Positions 34,313-45,102 of a stretch of DNA of 64,000 bases are shown here, one piece after another. This DNA is from Albugo candida (Eukaryota; Oomycota; Peronosporomycetes; Albuginales; Albuginaceae): NCBI GenBank assembly GCA_905220665.1, contig CAJNAR010000031.1, positions 1 through 64,000 on the forward strand. Reading direction: 5' to 3'. Positions within the stretch are counted from its first letter, which is position 1, and every line of letters starts with the position of its first letter. The notes under the pieces were generated by a model. The model saw only the letters and a list, made by a program, of their open reading frames with translations, searched no databases and was not told where the DNA came from. Both the position numbers and the translations under genes were made by a program.

Positions 34313-35639
34313 TCATTTGTGAGCGAGATAACGCGCCCAAAAAGGTGATGGCTTGCTTGGTGGAACTACAAAGTGCTGCAGAAAAGTGAGTCATTAGCGA
34401 CGTTGATAGACTACTTGATCGTACAGGTGGGATGCGAGAAGAGCCTGGAGTGGTTCCAGGAGGAACAAGGTGCTGATCCCATGCTCGACGTATCGTAACC
34501 AGCTCATCAAAATCAATCGTTTTCGGGTCTTTGAACTGGATGCGGATCCGTGACTTGCTGGTAGTGTCACTTGAAGGCTTTGCGTCTTGAGATGAGTTTG
34601 GTGTATTGGTCGATGACTGAGACCTCACAATCTGTCGAGCCTCGTGTTTGAGCTTTTCGAGCTCTTGGAGGTTTATCCCTACCAGCATCATTGTGGGAAG
34701 AGAAATTGAGCTACAAGCCCGCAAGGCTTACCTTGACGTTTGGCCTTGATGTCGAGTAGCATCAGAACCATTCGCGCAGCTTTGACTGTGCTTTTACTGT
34801 GAATCACCTCGTTGTCCTCGACCTTATTTAGCTGGCTCATGCTCCTGTGCTTTTCTATATCCTCACTTGGGCTCTCCGTCGTGCTCTCGGGCTCCTTGGA
34901 CCTATTCAGCTCACAGAGTCGATGTCTTCTTCGCTTGCGATAATTCTTCTTCTTTTGTATTTGTCTCAGGTAGCCGGTAAGAATTCTCATTTTATTTTCA
35001 TCCAAATCGATAGTTTGTTTACGTAAAGTTTCAAGTGTTTGTTTGACATTTTCACACTCGTTTCGTTTCTCACGAAGCACTGTATCGAATCCCAACTTTT
35101 GTTCTTTCTCTATTTCCATCAGCTCTCTTCCTTTTCGTACCAGCTCTTCTGTCAATTGCAGCATTCTGCGCACTATCGCACGGAAGACACTATATCCCAA
35201 TCAAACGATCAGCTAATTCCTTCAATGCGTATCAGAGAAAAACTGACTCGAGACGAGGAGCATGCTGTCCAAGTCGTTCTTCCGAGTATCGAAGGTGTTT
35301 AGCGCGGAATTCATTGAGCCATTTTGATTCCATTTCCGGTGAGAATGGAATGATAAAAGGTCGTTGCAAAGGCGGTCGGATGGGTCGATAGATTCCCTGC
35401 AGTTTTGGAGGCAGTAAAGTCGGAGGAACAGCGCCTATTCTATGTATCAAATGCGGTGGTGGATGGCCTGGTGGATGTGTGATTGTATTGTGCCAAGGTG
35501 TGCCGATGGAAGCATTGTATCGGTGATGATCGGCGGTAGAGATACGTCTCAAGTGTTGGCTCATTGCATGCAGCTTTCCGATTGAGATGATTGGCTGAAT
35601 ATGAGCTATTTTGATGCCTTCTGACCGTTGACCTTCCAT
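34313..35639 (-). CDS. PDCD7/U11-59K-like minor-spliceosome protein, about 380 aa
   Basis: The best exon set is 35639-35255, 35172-34732, 34678-34425, 34375-34313. The last two junctions are firm: RQ-GINLQELEKL, and SRIPP-HFVVPPSKPSPFWARYL. The first intron (35173-35254) is the only in-frame GT-AG solution I found and has a weak donor. A proline-rich N terminus (THPPGHPPPHL, LLPPKLQG) is followed by a coiled coil and a C terminus with ELVTIRRAWDQHLVPPGTTP...SRIPP...FVVPP. That matches the end of PDCD7, the 59K protein of the U11/U12 di-snRNP, which helps recognise U12-type 5' splice sites. The start is an ATG at 35637-35639; an upstream exon cannot be excluded. Confidence 0.72.
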
Positions 35640-38600
35640 ATGCACAATCTCTCGATTGTATTTGATCACAGAGAACGATTGAGAGGCTGTGATTCCCTCT
35701 GATAGTATGAAAACGTATGAGAGAAGATAGAAGCAAGCATTTGTGTGGAATAAATGTGCGCAAGTTCAGCTAACATTTCCGAATAAGTGAAATCGAAGTT
35801 TCTATTGGAATGGCTTCATGGATTTGGTTTATCAATTTCCAAATTTTGGAGCTCGACAGCCTTAAATGATAGACTCAAATGGAGAGAGCTTAAGAAATTT
35901 AGCACGGGCGCGTGTTCATCCCTCTCCTATATCTATAATCATTTTCGGCACTTAGTCCTCTCCTTTCAACAACAAAGCGGACACAACAAGAACCCGCTGC
36001 TTTACCCGCTGATGTTCGTTCTAACAGCTTGCTTCCCAAAAATTGGAGCTGCCTCAACCTGTGGATTTTTCGGGAAGATAGTCGATAGAGTATCAAGACA
36101 GCAAGCACGACCCATATCAATTTCGGTGCAAGATTCAGTACTCTCCAATGACGAAAGTAGGATCTTTTTACTACGTGGAATTCGCATGGTATCTGCTCAT
36201 CGCTTCGATGCATGATCATTCCTTCTTATTCAAAGCAAGCTGTTTGTCGAGAATGCCTAACCATGCACAGTGAATTGTCGGCCCTTTGGATATCTCTCTT
36301 CTATCACAGAGATATGTAAAGATCGACTGAGTCGTTCATCTTTTGTAGCCTTTACGAGTCCCCAAACAATTTTTTTTGAGCTGTGGGAAAACGTTCTGCA
36401 CAGAAATGAAACGTTGGGAATCGAGCCATTGTCAAGGAAAAGAAAGTCATTTTCCAATGCAGAGATGTGTTTTAGAGCAGCCAAACGAGAAGCACAGTGA
36501 TACGAAAGAAACGCATGCAGTTTCGTATGAATTACCTAAAAGCTCGGAAGACCGCACACATTAAACTTGTTTTAAAGATCGAAATTCTCAATGGAAGTCT
36601 TCACACAGGTCAATGCACTGAGGAACTTACAGCTTGAAGTCCTTGTCTGCATCAAAATGGATCCAAAGAGCAAGCAGTTCTTGAACATACAAATGTGTGA
36701 AAAACGATCAAAGCTGCGGTATATTCATGCAAAACTGGCTTTTGCATATATCGGTCTGCAATGCTTCGAAAAGGCAGGAATTTTTCCTAGAAACGCAAAA
36801 CTTCCTGTCATGAGCTCACAAAGAATTCGCTCTTAGCTGCTCAGCGTGACGTCACTTTGCAACTATCGATTCCTCCACAGTATCAATTCATGTATTAGGA
36901 ACAACATTCGGTCAGCACGTAACGTTATCGGGTTTATGCAGCATATGAGCCCCTCGCTAAAATGACAAATTAAACACAGGAGGATACGTTGCTGTGTCAG
37001 ACACCATCAACTACTCTCAAATCAGGTGTTGGATAACGATTGCTCGAGTTTTACTCTAACGAGCATCGAACGCAACTCAAGCGTTCTTTGATTTATGCGG
37101 TAAAAGGCATGAATATAATGTGAGAAATATACGTGGTGAGACAGAAAGACAGTATATCAGTGCATTTGATGCAGCTAAATAACATTGCCGGACATCGTGA
37201 AAGATATGCAACAAAGGAAATGAAGTTTGGCATCAAAGGTAAATATCAGCCTCGGTCTACACAGTTGAGCTGTATTGAAGTGGAATCCATGTTTCGATGT
37301 ATCATTTTACTGGATAGTACCCAATAGCCATAGAATCACACCAGTCCAGAGGTACTCTTTCTGATTTACATATGTACTGTGCTACATTAGAGCTCTGACC
37401 CGGGCATGCTGGCGATTTGTACCCGCTTGTGCGTGAACGGATTAGTGAATACATTTCGATTTGAGTATATTTTCGTGAAGTCGTCGAGTATCATGGCAGA
37501 CACGCGCTTTTTTGACAGGCTTACCGATGAAATGGAGCAGAAATCTTATAATTCCAAAGCGATGTTTTCGGTCTGATAGTGAAGTCGAAAATGGTTTCAA
37601 TGCGAGTAATATCACGCACATCGACAAATTAGAAGGCGCTTTGTAATCAGAGAATTCTGAATCGAACGAAGAACGCGTTAAGCTCACTCAGCTCCATTCC
37701 TATCACACTGTTTTTCCCTAAAGAGGATAATATGCCATGATGACAGGCAAGCCGTTTTAATGAAATCAATCACTTTCAAGCAATATTCAGTAACAATATG
37801 CTCTGGTACGACCATCACTCGAGGCAATTGTCTGAGTCTGTGGATTCTTGCATGTTATTACCATCATTGGAACAGACTATCGATGCTTTGGCCACGATGA
37901 TCAGCTCTAGATTCAAACAATTAGTGCTGAACATTTGTACAAAATGAGACTAGTAGCATGTGATCAGTTGAAGGTGTCTATATTACTAGAATTGGACTAA
38001 ATGACTTCTCTCCATGCCCAAGGTACATTCAGTAATGAAGATATACATGTCTTGCTATTACCAGTCATTTAGACACAGCAGTAACTTGATCACCTTGAGC
38101 GCGTATATATGATGTACAATATTGGATGTCCTAACAGCGAAAACTCGGACTCCAAAATCAGGATCAGGTGCTGGATCGTAATGTTACCAGCATCGAAAAA
38201 CCGCTGCACCAACACCAAAAACTCTCAAAGCATGAAAATCATAACGAGAGCACGAAAGTGTTACAGCAAGTTGCTAAGGTACGGAGGACCTCGCATTCCC
38301 CGACACCTGGCTAAATGACCTACGCACCCGCGACATCCAGCCGCTAATACAGCTGTGCCATCGATCTGTTTGGGATCGCTACACCCCATCCAGCATTATT
38401 CCAATAAGTCTACTTGCCTTGGAATTGAGCACTGAAAGGTAATCAATTATGAAAAATGATAATTCTAAAACTCTATAGGAAATTACGTGTGGTAATACTT
38501 CCACGAGCAGCAGCAATAGAAATGATCTCACTGACAAAACGAGGCAAATAGACGTTTATTCGAATTACCTGCGGACAGGTCGATAGCTTGGCGACAAATG

Positions 38601-38645
38601 GGCTACACCATTCATATTTTCCAAGCTAATAGGGCGTGATACGCT
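35640..38645. other. About 3 kb without a recognisable gene
   Basis: Frames at 35787-36215 (+), 35899-36219 (-; one hydrophobic span LIWVVLAVLILYRL) and 36591-36836 (+) show no homology I recognise and no convincing splice partners. Near 38370-38385 GGATCGCTACACCCC resembles the subtelomeric ACCGGTATCGCTACACC motif. Possibly decayed genes or untranslated sequence. Confidence 0.45.
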
Positions 38646-39803
38646 CTATAGAAATGCAAGAAGAAGTAAAGTAATAATGAGCGTATTCAAATCCTGTAGG
38701 CCTCTGGCACTCGAAATTTCGTCCTGTGGCGTGACAGTTGATTTTCGGACAGTGGGTCGATCGCATTGAGCCCCATTCCATCCATGAGTACATACACATG
38801 TCCCTCCTTGTGCATCCGTCCCGTGAAAGCCTTCAGGAGCATTCTTAGTTTGGCTGCTCACAGGCGTCGAGACGATAGGCTTATTGACTCGTGGATCGTT
38901 CTCTTTTAGAATTGGAGCTGACTTCTCTAAAGAAATCGATTTCGACTGTGTGGAAGCGATCGATGTGCTTGTATTTAGGACTGACAGAATTCTCGGTAGT
39001 CTTCTAATTGCCATAGTACAATTTCCCTTACCATTACATGCTTTCGGAGAAGAAGTTTCACAGAAGGCGCATTGATTGCCAGTCGTTCCTTCTTCACACT
39101 CACATTCTTGTTTGGTTAAATTACAGGTGCCTGCAGCACATTGACCTTCATTCGTGCATCGATTCGAGTCGATCTGCTGACAAAACTTCCCTGTGTACCC
39201 GACATTACACAAACAGGTGTAATTCATAGATCCTTGGTTTTTGGGCCCACAGGTTCCTTGTCCGGAACAAAGCACATCTGTTACATTGGGATTGATACAG
39301 GATTCCGATATGATGGTGGGGTAATCCAACAACTTTGCCAATTTTTCAGAGCTTGATTTCTTCTCAAATAGAAGACGCTTTTCCCGGACGAGACAATCGA
39401 CACATCCGTAAATGACACCGACAGAGTCGCCAGAGCCATCTGGAAGCTTGAGACAATCCACTCTGCCTTTTTTCTTTTCATCAGCGTCGTCGGCACATTT
39501 TGCATCCGGGAGGATGTACGCACAAACAGAGCTGATGGATTTATAGGATGTGGGCCATGTAGAGAAGCTGGGGCAAAGGCCGGGTGTGGTTCCTGTGCAA
39601 GTGTCTCCCGGATTGACGTTGGGTAAGCACTGCTTAACATCTTTGACCCGTTCTCGAGTGGTTTGGACACTCACGCACGCATAGTTGGGAGCTTTTCTTC
39701 GGCAAGTGGTATCGTCCTTACATTGGCCCGGCATATTGGATCGTGAATGAGCCTCAAAAGAGGTCCAAGAGAGTATGAGGACGACAATTGCTGGAGAACG
39801 CAT
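38646..39803 (-). CDS. Secreted EGF-repeat protein with GPI-type C terminus, 385 aa
   Basis: The start is ATG 39801-39803; frame upstream of it has no ATG. MRSPAIVVLILSWTSFEAHS is a signal peptide. A cysteine-rich N-terminal region (CKDDTTCRR, PNYACVSV) leads to EGF-like modules: CSGQGTCGPK...CLCNVGYTGKFC, then CTNEGQCAAGTCN...CECEEGTTGNQC. A third, CNGKGNC...TCVCTHGWNGAQC, is split by a Ser/Thr-rich insert of about 70 residues. The C terminus ends in a hydrophobic run (LNTLIITLLLLAFL) without a basic tail, as in GPI signals. Likely a cell-surface or wall-associated adhesive protein (inference). An initiator-like GCTCATT lies just upstream of the ATG. Confidence 0.8.
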   Translation of the reverse strand: MRSPAIVVLILSWTSFEAHSRSNMPGQCKDDTTCRRKAPNYACVSVQTTRERVKDVKQCLPNVNPGDTCTGTTPGLCPSFSTWPTSYKSISSVCAYILPDAKCADDADEKKKGRVDCLKLPDGSGDSVGVIYGCVDCLVREKRLLFEKKSSSEKLAKLLDYPTIISESCINPNVTDVLCSGQGTCGPKNQGSMNYTCLCNVGYTGKFCQQIDSNRCTNEGQCAAGTCNLTKQECECEEGTTGNQCAFCETSSPKACNGKGNCTMAIRRLPRILSVLNTSTSIASTQSKSISLEKSAPILKENDPRVNKPIVSTPVSSQTKNAPEGFHGTDAQGGTCVCTHGWNGAQCDRPTVRKSTVTPQDEISSARGLQDLNTLIITLLLLAFL

Positions 39804-39825
39804 ACGATGAAATGACAGGAAACGG

Positions 39826-39834
39826 AGCAATGAG
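39826..39834 (-). promoter_or_regulatory. Initiator-like element (GCTCATTGC) upstream of the EGF protein
   Basis: Read on the minus strand, GCTCATTGC lies about 25 bp before the ATG at 39803. It resembles the oomycete core initiator (GCTCATTYY) with pyrimidine-rich sequence after it. Assigned by similarity only. Confidence 0.35.
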
Positions 39835-40090
39835 CGTCTTTATGAAGCGACGATCGGCAGTGAGAAGGTTGGAAGGTGTACTGCAACCACAATCGACGAA
39901 GACACGTAGACCGGCTGTCATGACATGCTAAAAACGAGACTATGACGTGGTTTTGGAAGAAATCCACTTGCCAGCGCATAAAGCATCACTGAATCGACAG
40001 ATTTAGTCATAAATTGGAAGGAATGGTACAGAGACCGAGCGAAATCTCGTGAGTAAAGGAGCGCAACGCGATGCATTTTCCTGTTACCTA

Positions 40091-40214
40091 ATAAAAGTCT
40101 GATTCAATTTATCTGATTCGGATATGAGGTGGAGTCTGAGTCTGATTCATAGTATCTGATTTCGAGTCTGGGTTTGATAATCACAAGTGAGTCTGACAAC
40201 ATCTGAATCTGAGT
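40091..40214. repeat. Degenerate GAGTCTGATTC repeats upstream of the CENATAC-like gene
   Basis: The motif (GAG)TCTGATTC or close variants recurs about eight times in 120 bp: GTCTGATTC, TCTGATTCGG, GAGTCTGAGTCTGATTC, ATCTGATTTCGAGTCTGGG, GAGTCTGACA, ATCTGAATCTGAGTCC. It ends 4 bp before the start codon at 40219, so it is probably 5' UTR or promoter sequence. Confidence 0.7.
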
Positions 40215-40218
40215 CCTA

Positions 40219-41304
40219 ATGGACGTCATTGACGTGCCGTTCTGCGATGTCTGTCGCCAGTCTGTTTATTCGCAAATATTCAAAAAGCACGCGTACACAA
40301 AAAAGCATCAAGCGGCTGCTACCCGTTTGCTCCAATCAGCTGTTGATCGATTTGAGCGGCAATGCGATACGCTGACAAACTCGCCTTTCAAATACTCGTG
40401 TCCGTTTTGCCAAATGAGTTTGCACGATCCCGAAACATTCCTCACACATTTCCAATGCGAACGTCATCAAACGAAAATGCGTGTCTTCTGCGTTCGTAAT
40501 CGTTGCGATCCGCATCGAACGTACCGTCAGAAGCTGACGCTTTCGGCTCCACGAGCGCGTCATGTAAGCGCGTCATCATTCACTGTATGCATCACTTGAC
40601 TTCCTCTAGCTCCGAATCGCTCTAGATACCGCACCTAGTGAGCAACATAGCGAACCCAAACAAAGTGCGGCTCCACAATCGTCGACTCTTCCATCACAAA
40701 ATGAGGCAAAAGCAAGTCGAAAGAACTCTTCGACGCTGATACTTCAGCGACCTGAAGGAATCCATCGTGTGACTGAATATGCTGAGGGAATTGGTCTCGT
40801 CAAGATTCCACGACTTGCGTGGAATGCCAATGTCGGGAATGTGTACACTTCAGTGTTACCTCCATGGATGGAGGCTGAGCAAACGCAAGTCTCAACTGAT
40901 TCTGCAAAGACTCGACAGAAACGGAAGGCCGCACAACTTTGGAGTCGATCGGAAAAGAACGATATCTTCGCACAACTTGCTGAGGAAAAGTACACACCCG
41001 ATTGGCTACCGAATTTTGGAGCGGTTTGGCAATCGGGTCCTCGATCTAAGACCAAACGTGATTTTATGCAAAAGATAAAAGCTGAGTCCATGCAGATGGA
41101 TAAAAGGGTACCACACGCGATCAAACCTCCATGCGTTTCTTCACAACAGCAAGCTACCGAACGTATTCCTGAAGAGCAGATTCTGGTACGTGTACTTGCC
41201 TGAACGCGCCATTTGATAATAACGCTTGTTAGGACCACGAAAAACAACGTCTTCTGCTTCAAAAAGAAAAACTTCGAGCCAAATTGGCAAAGACGCAAAG
41301 ATAA
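40219..41304 (+). CDS. CENATAC/CCDC84-like minor-spliceosome protein, 330 aa
   Basis: Exons 40219-40563, 40610-41185, 41233-41304 close in frame, with good donors (GTAAGC, GTACGT). The N terminus has two zinc-finger-like units: FCDVCRQSVYSQIFKKHAYTKKH and CPFCQMSLHDPETFLTHFQCERH. The C terminus carries GNVYTSVLPPWM and PDWLPNFGAVWQSGPRSK, matching the conserved WLPSFGRVWNNGRR-type end of CENATAC/CCDC84, then a basic helix. Length equals the human protein (332 aa). In animals CENATAC belongs to the minor spliceosome and promotes splicing of A-ending U12 introns. It is convergent with NAA10, stops 32 bp apart. Confidence 0.8.
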
Positions 41305-41336
41305 GCACTTTTGGTATTCTTTTTATGGTGTACAAA

Positions 41337-42054
41337 TCAACTGGATTCAACTTTGGCAGCATCTTTTTCCTCCATGATTTTTTGGAACTTGTTTGTTCGA
41401 GAAGCAAAAGCCTGTGAGCATTTCTCCGAAAAGGATTTCCGCATATCGTAAGCATCTTCACCATCAGCGTAGTATCCACTTTCAATATCGTATACTCTAC
41501 AACGAATATCGTCAGTATTTGGACACCTGGCTACGTCCGTTCTATTTACTGATATTGCAGCGTATGGCGGTACAAGTGGATGGCGGCTTCATTACTTTCT
41601 CGTACGTGCAGCGACACGTACTCTGCTGCAAAGTTCTCCACCATTGCGCGCTCTATTCAGGTGCTTTGTGAACCAATCAGAACTCATGTGCAAATACGGT
41701 ATTACGCGCAGCTTTCATCAGGTTTGTGGCGATTCCACACTTTCGGTGCGTTCGAAGAACCGCCAGGGATGTGATATGACCGTGTGGAACGGATGCTTCC
41801 TCCTCCATTTTGGCTAAGACGTATCCGACGATTTTTCCATTGCTACTTTCTGCGACGTACAGTAGTTGCGGCCATGACATGATGTGGTAGAGGTAATATT
41901 TCATTTGGTAATTTTCAGGGAGACACCATAGATTGGTATGTTGCATTTGTATCAAGTCATTCACCTATAGTTCCATTACGATACAAATTGGTATTTTGAG
42001 CTTGTTATAATTGAATAGTGAGATCGTTACCGTGGCATTCCGAATGCAAACCAT
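41337..42054 (-). CDS. NAA10: N-alpha-acetyltransferase NAA10 (NatA catalytic subunit), 181 aa
   Basis: Four exons close exactly: 42054-42031, 41964-41706, 41652-41550, 41496-41337, with 53-66-bp introns. The protein has the NAA10 GNAT fold: [77 protein letters not shown] (acetyl-CoA loop), [28 protein letters not shown]. NatA acetylates N termini starting with Ser, Ala, Thr, Gly and similar at the ribosome, with NAA15. The usual acidic tail is short. The first exon is only 24 nt, so automated annotation may miss it. The acetyl-CoA loop reads [10 protein letters not shown] against RSHRRLGLAQ in animals. Confidence 0.95.
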
Positions 42055-42271
42055 CGGATTTATTTGTGCAATTGTAATAACGTTTATTAGACTGATTATT
42101 ATTGAAATAAACCACTAAGATCCGACACACACTGATAACCGATCCGTTGGGTCCAGATCTGATTCTGTGTTGAATATCGCGATATCCAGTTTATCAACTG
42201 ATTCTTGTTTTCTCACGTTATTAGACTTTATGTTACTAACAGAAAAGGAGTTGTTTTATAACTGCTTCACG

Positions 42272-43202
42272 TTACAATTTCGCCAAAGGCAAACGAAATG
42301 ACGCGCGTATGTGTCCTCCATCAGCGACAACAACGATTCCTGTGATCCATTCAGACGCTCTCGACGCCAGAAATAGTGCCACTCCAGCTATATCTTTGCT
42401 GTCACCACAGCGTCCTAATGGAAGCGTTCTACCCATGTTGTTGAATGAGGAGGCCGCAGCACTGCGAATGATCTCAGTCATATCAGTTGGTATCACACCT
42501 GGCGCGATCGCATTTACATTGATGTGTCCTCCATTAGGTCTTCGAGCGAGCTTCGCTGCCAGAACTCGTGTCAAATGATGAAGTGCTGCTTTAGATGCAT
42601 CGTACGCCATAACATCCATTTTACTCGGCGAAAAACCCGCTACCGATCCAATGTTGATGATACGGGCGCTACCATTCAAATCCGCAGCTCTATCAAGTTG
42701 TGGTAATAAATCTCGAGCGAGAAAGTAAGCGGCAGCCACGTTCACTGAGAAGGTTTCTTGCCAAACTAGCGAAATGTTGTCAGCTGTACACCGTATACCG
42801 TATCAAAACAACATACCTTTTTCTTCGTGTTTATCGAACGCGGTGGGGATCGCAATGCCCGAGTTGTTGACAAGTACGTCTAATTTGGACTCGTACGAAG
42901 CGAATTGCTGCGCGAGGTGTGCGCATCCTTTCTCTGAACTGATGTCTCCTTGTAGCTACGTACTTGTGGTCAAATGCTTTGAACATGGATGTGGAAATTC
43001 CACTCACCGCTATACATGTTCCAGGACCTTGATGCTTAAGTTCCGCAGCAGCTTTCTTGCAAGAGGCGTAATTGCGCGATGCAATGTACACTTTGGCGCC
43101 ATTCCTCACAAATCCATCAGCAATCATTTTTCCGATTCCCCTCCCCCCGCCTGTGACCAGCACGATTTTATCACTTACGCTAAAGAGGTTGGAGACTTCC
43201 AT
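42272..43202 (-). CDS. Short-chain dehydrogenase/reductase, 275 aa
   Basis: Exons 43202-43008, 42955-42817, 42765-42272 join in frame (introns 52 and 51 bp). It is a classical SDR: cofactor loop TGGGRGIGK, VLVNNSGIA (NNAG variant with Ser), catalytic Ser in IINIGSVAGFSPS, YDASKAALHHL (YxxxK), and NAIAPGVIPTDM after the active site. The end VVADGGH is typical. ASRN after the second strand suggests NADPH preference. The nearest types are 3-oxoacyl-ACP reductase or RhlG-like reductases; the substrate cannot be read from sequence. The C terminus ends RLPLAKL, weakly like a peroxisomal SKL-type signal (AKL). Confidence 0.88.
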
Positions 43203-43423
43203 ATTTAAAATGAGCTCAAGTTCAACATAAGAAATATCTGATCTTTATGAATCGTACTTAACAAGAGTGGCTAAACTAGGTGCAACTTCTTTCTAGAATG
43301 TTTGTTTTCTATGAAATCGAAAGAAAGAATGCGGATTAAAGATATCGTACTTCAACTTTAATTCTAATCTCGAATCTCATGCTTTTACATTAATAAAACT
43401 GATAAGAATCGGAGCTTTGCCAG

Positions 43424-44929
43424 TTACTTAATTGAATTGTACAATTCCGCGTGACTGGCCAATTCTTCTTTCAATTCAAATATCCGATCGGTTTCCATTC
43501 CATTCTGCACGTATTCGTGCACGATTCGACGATCAAGGGTTTCCATTTGCATACTGAGATTTTGAAGATAAAACGCAATTCTTTTCGAAACTGTGCACTC
43601 CGCCACACTATTAATAGTTCTTGGAAATTGTGGCAGCCACTGTTGGGGTAAAAGTAGAGGTTTTGGAGACGATTCAATATTCAATTGCTGGAAATCCCTG
43701 CTTTCCAGTTGTTTGGAGTCAAATCCCCTAAAGATCGTTTTACGCCAGCCCACTGAGTGCGCGCTTGCTCGTTTCCGCAAACACGGAAGCAGTGAGTGTC
43801 GGTCTTGGAGCACATTTATATGACCGGTTTCATTTTGAGCGATTTGAGCCAGGACCGTTTCCGCGTGACTTATTGGAGCTTGAATCGCGAGCTCGCAAAA
43901 TTTATATGGCGCCGGTGGGATCAATTGAGCTCTCGCATGGAATCCGACTGTCTGTAAGCTCACGGCGACCAATTGAGAGAGATGACAGCGATCTGACCGA
44001 TCGAGTTGCCATTCAGGGAAACGTGCGGAGGGTATTGTGTCCGGTGACATGGCTATTGGGATAATCAAATGTGCATGCTCCGATATCGCTAGTAAACTTG
44101 AAACAATGTTGAGACACGTTCGAGAAGTTTGTTTGGTGCGGTCTTTGAACAAGGCGTCTGATGGTACCGTTGATGATGCATATGGATAATCGTTTCCCAG
44201 AAGTGTGAGTTCGGCATGCGGACATTCCTCATTCAAATAAGTGATCAGTTCAGAAGAGAATGCGCCCCAGGCAGAGTCCATATCCACCAAACATTGTATA
44301 CTATGCAATCGATCGATTTTCTCTAAGTGTCTTCGCAATCTATCTTGAACAGCTTCAAACGTATCGATAGAGAGAAATCCTGCGTTCGTGTGAGTCCCAA
44401 CGTAATAATTATGGAGGTCTAGGAACGAGTGGAAATCCTGCACCTCAAACAGATTGCTTTCGGAAAAGTGATTCCAATCCCACATTCCTTTCCACTGAGT
44501 GCCTGGTGCTTGTTCCTGATTGAACATTTGTACGTTTCCATCCCTATTAGAACACATCACATCACAATGGATGGATTATTGCGATATAAAATGATCGGAC
44601 CAATTCTCTTGGTCATTTGTGCTCTTTTGAGGCTTTTTGACGTGTCTTTGAATCCGATCTTTTGAATGAGAGCAGTGAGTATGTCAGAATGGGAGTGGTT
44701 ATGTGTATAGATGTATACTTTTAGCTTCGAATGCAAGGACGAAATCGTTCGTATGGGTTCCCTACTCAGAGTATCAGTTATTGACTGCCTTTTTCTGGAA
44801 TAAGAAAACGTGTTTGCTAAGTACTCGTTGATTTTTAACGTTTGTGGACTGTAGCATGGCTGCATTTGTGCCAATTGTATTTGATGCACTGCCAAATTGT
44901 AAGCGTATGCACTTGACATCGATGTCCAT
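43424..44929 (-). CDS. Misato/DML1-like tubulin-related protein (exon structure incomplete)
   Basis: The large 3' exon (to 44560 or slightly inside) encodes a Misato-type domain: HNYYVGTHTNAGF, EAVQDRLRRHLEKIDRLHSIQCLVDMDSAWGAFSSELITYL, LTLLGNDYPYASS, LNIVSSLLAISEHAHLIIPIA. A likely first exon begins at ATG 44927-44929 (MDIDVKCIRLQFGSASNTIG), resembling the tubulin-like LTLQFG...VGTHYW start. Introns between about 44560 and 44870 were not resolved. Misato/DML1 proteins act in mitochondrial distribution and morphology. The start and middle are uncertain, and the assignment rests on motif recall. Confidence 0.6.
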
Positions 44930-45102
44930 TGAGACTGATAAATTCTGACTCAGGTAGAATGCACCGCGATGTATTGCGTGTTACGGTATATTCAAGTTAT
45001 CCCCACATAAGTACTTGACCCACAGTCACACTCGCAGCATCAGGAATCCTTCCGTATAGCACATGTATTCTATTGGATAATTCACGCTATTTGTGTTCTT
45101 TA

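Noticed and set aside
35899..36219. 106-aa minus-strand frame with one hydrophobic span
   Set aside because: No homology, no splice partner, and overlapping plus-strand frames of equal quality; chance cannot be excluded.
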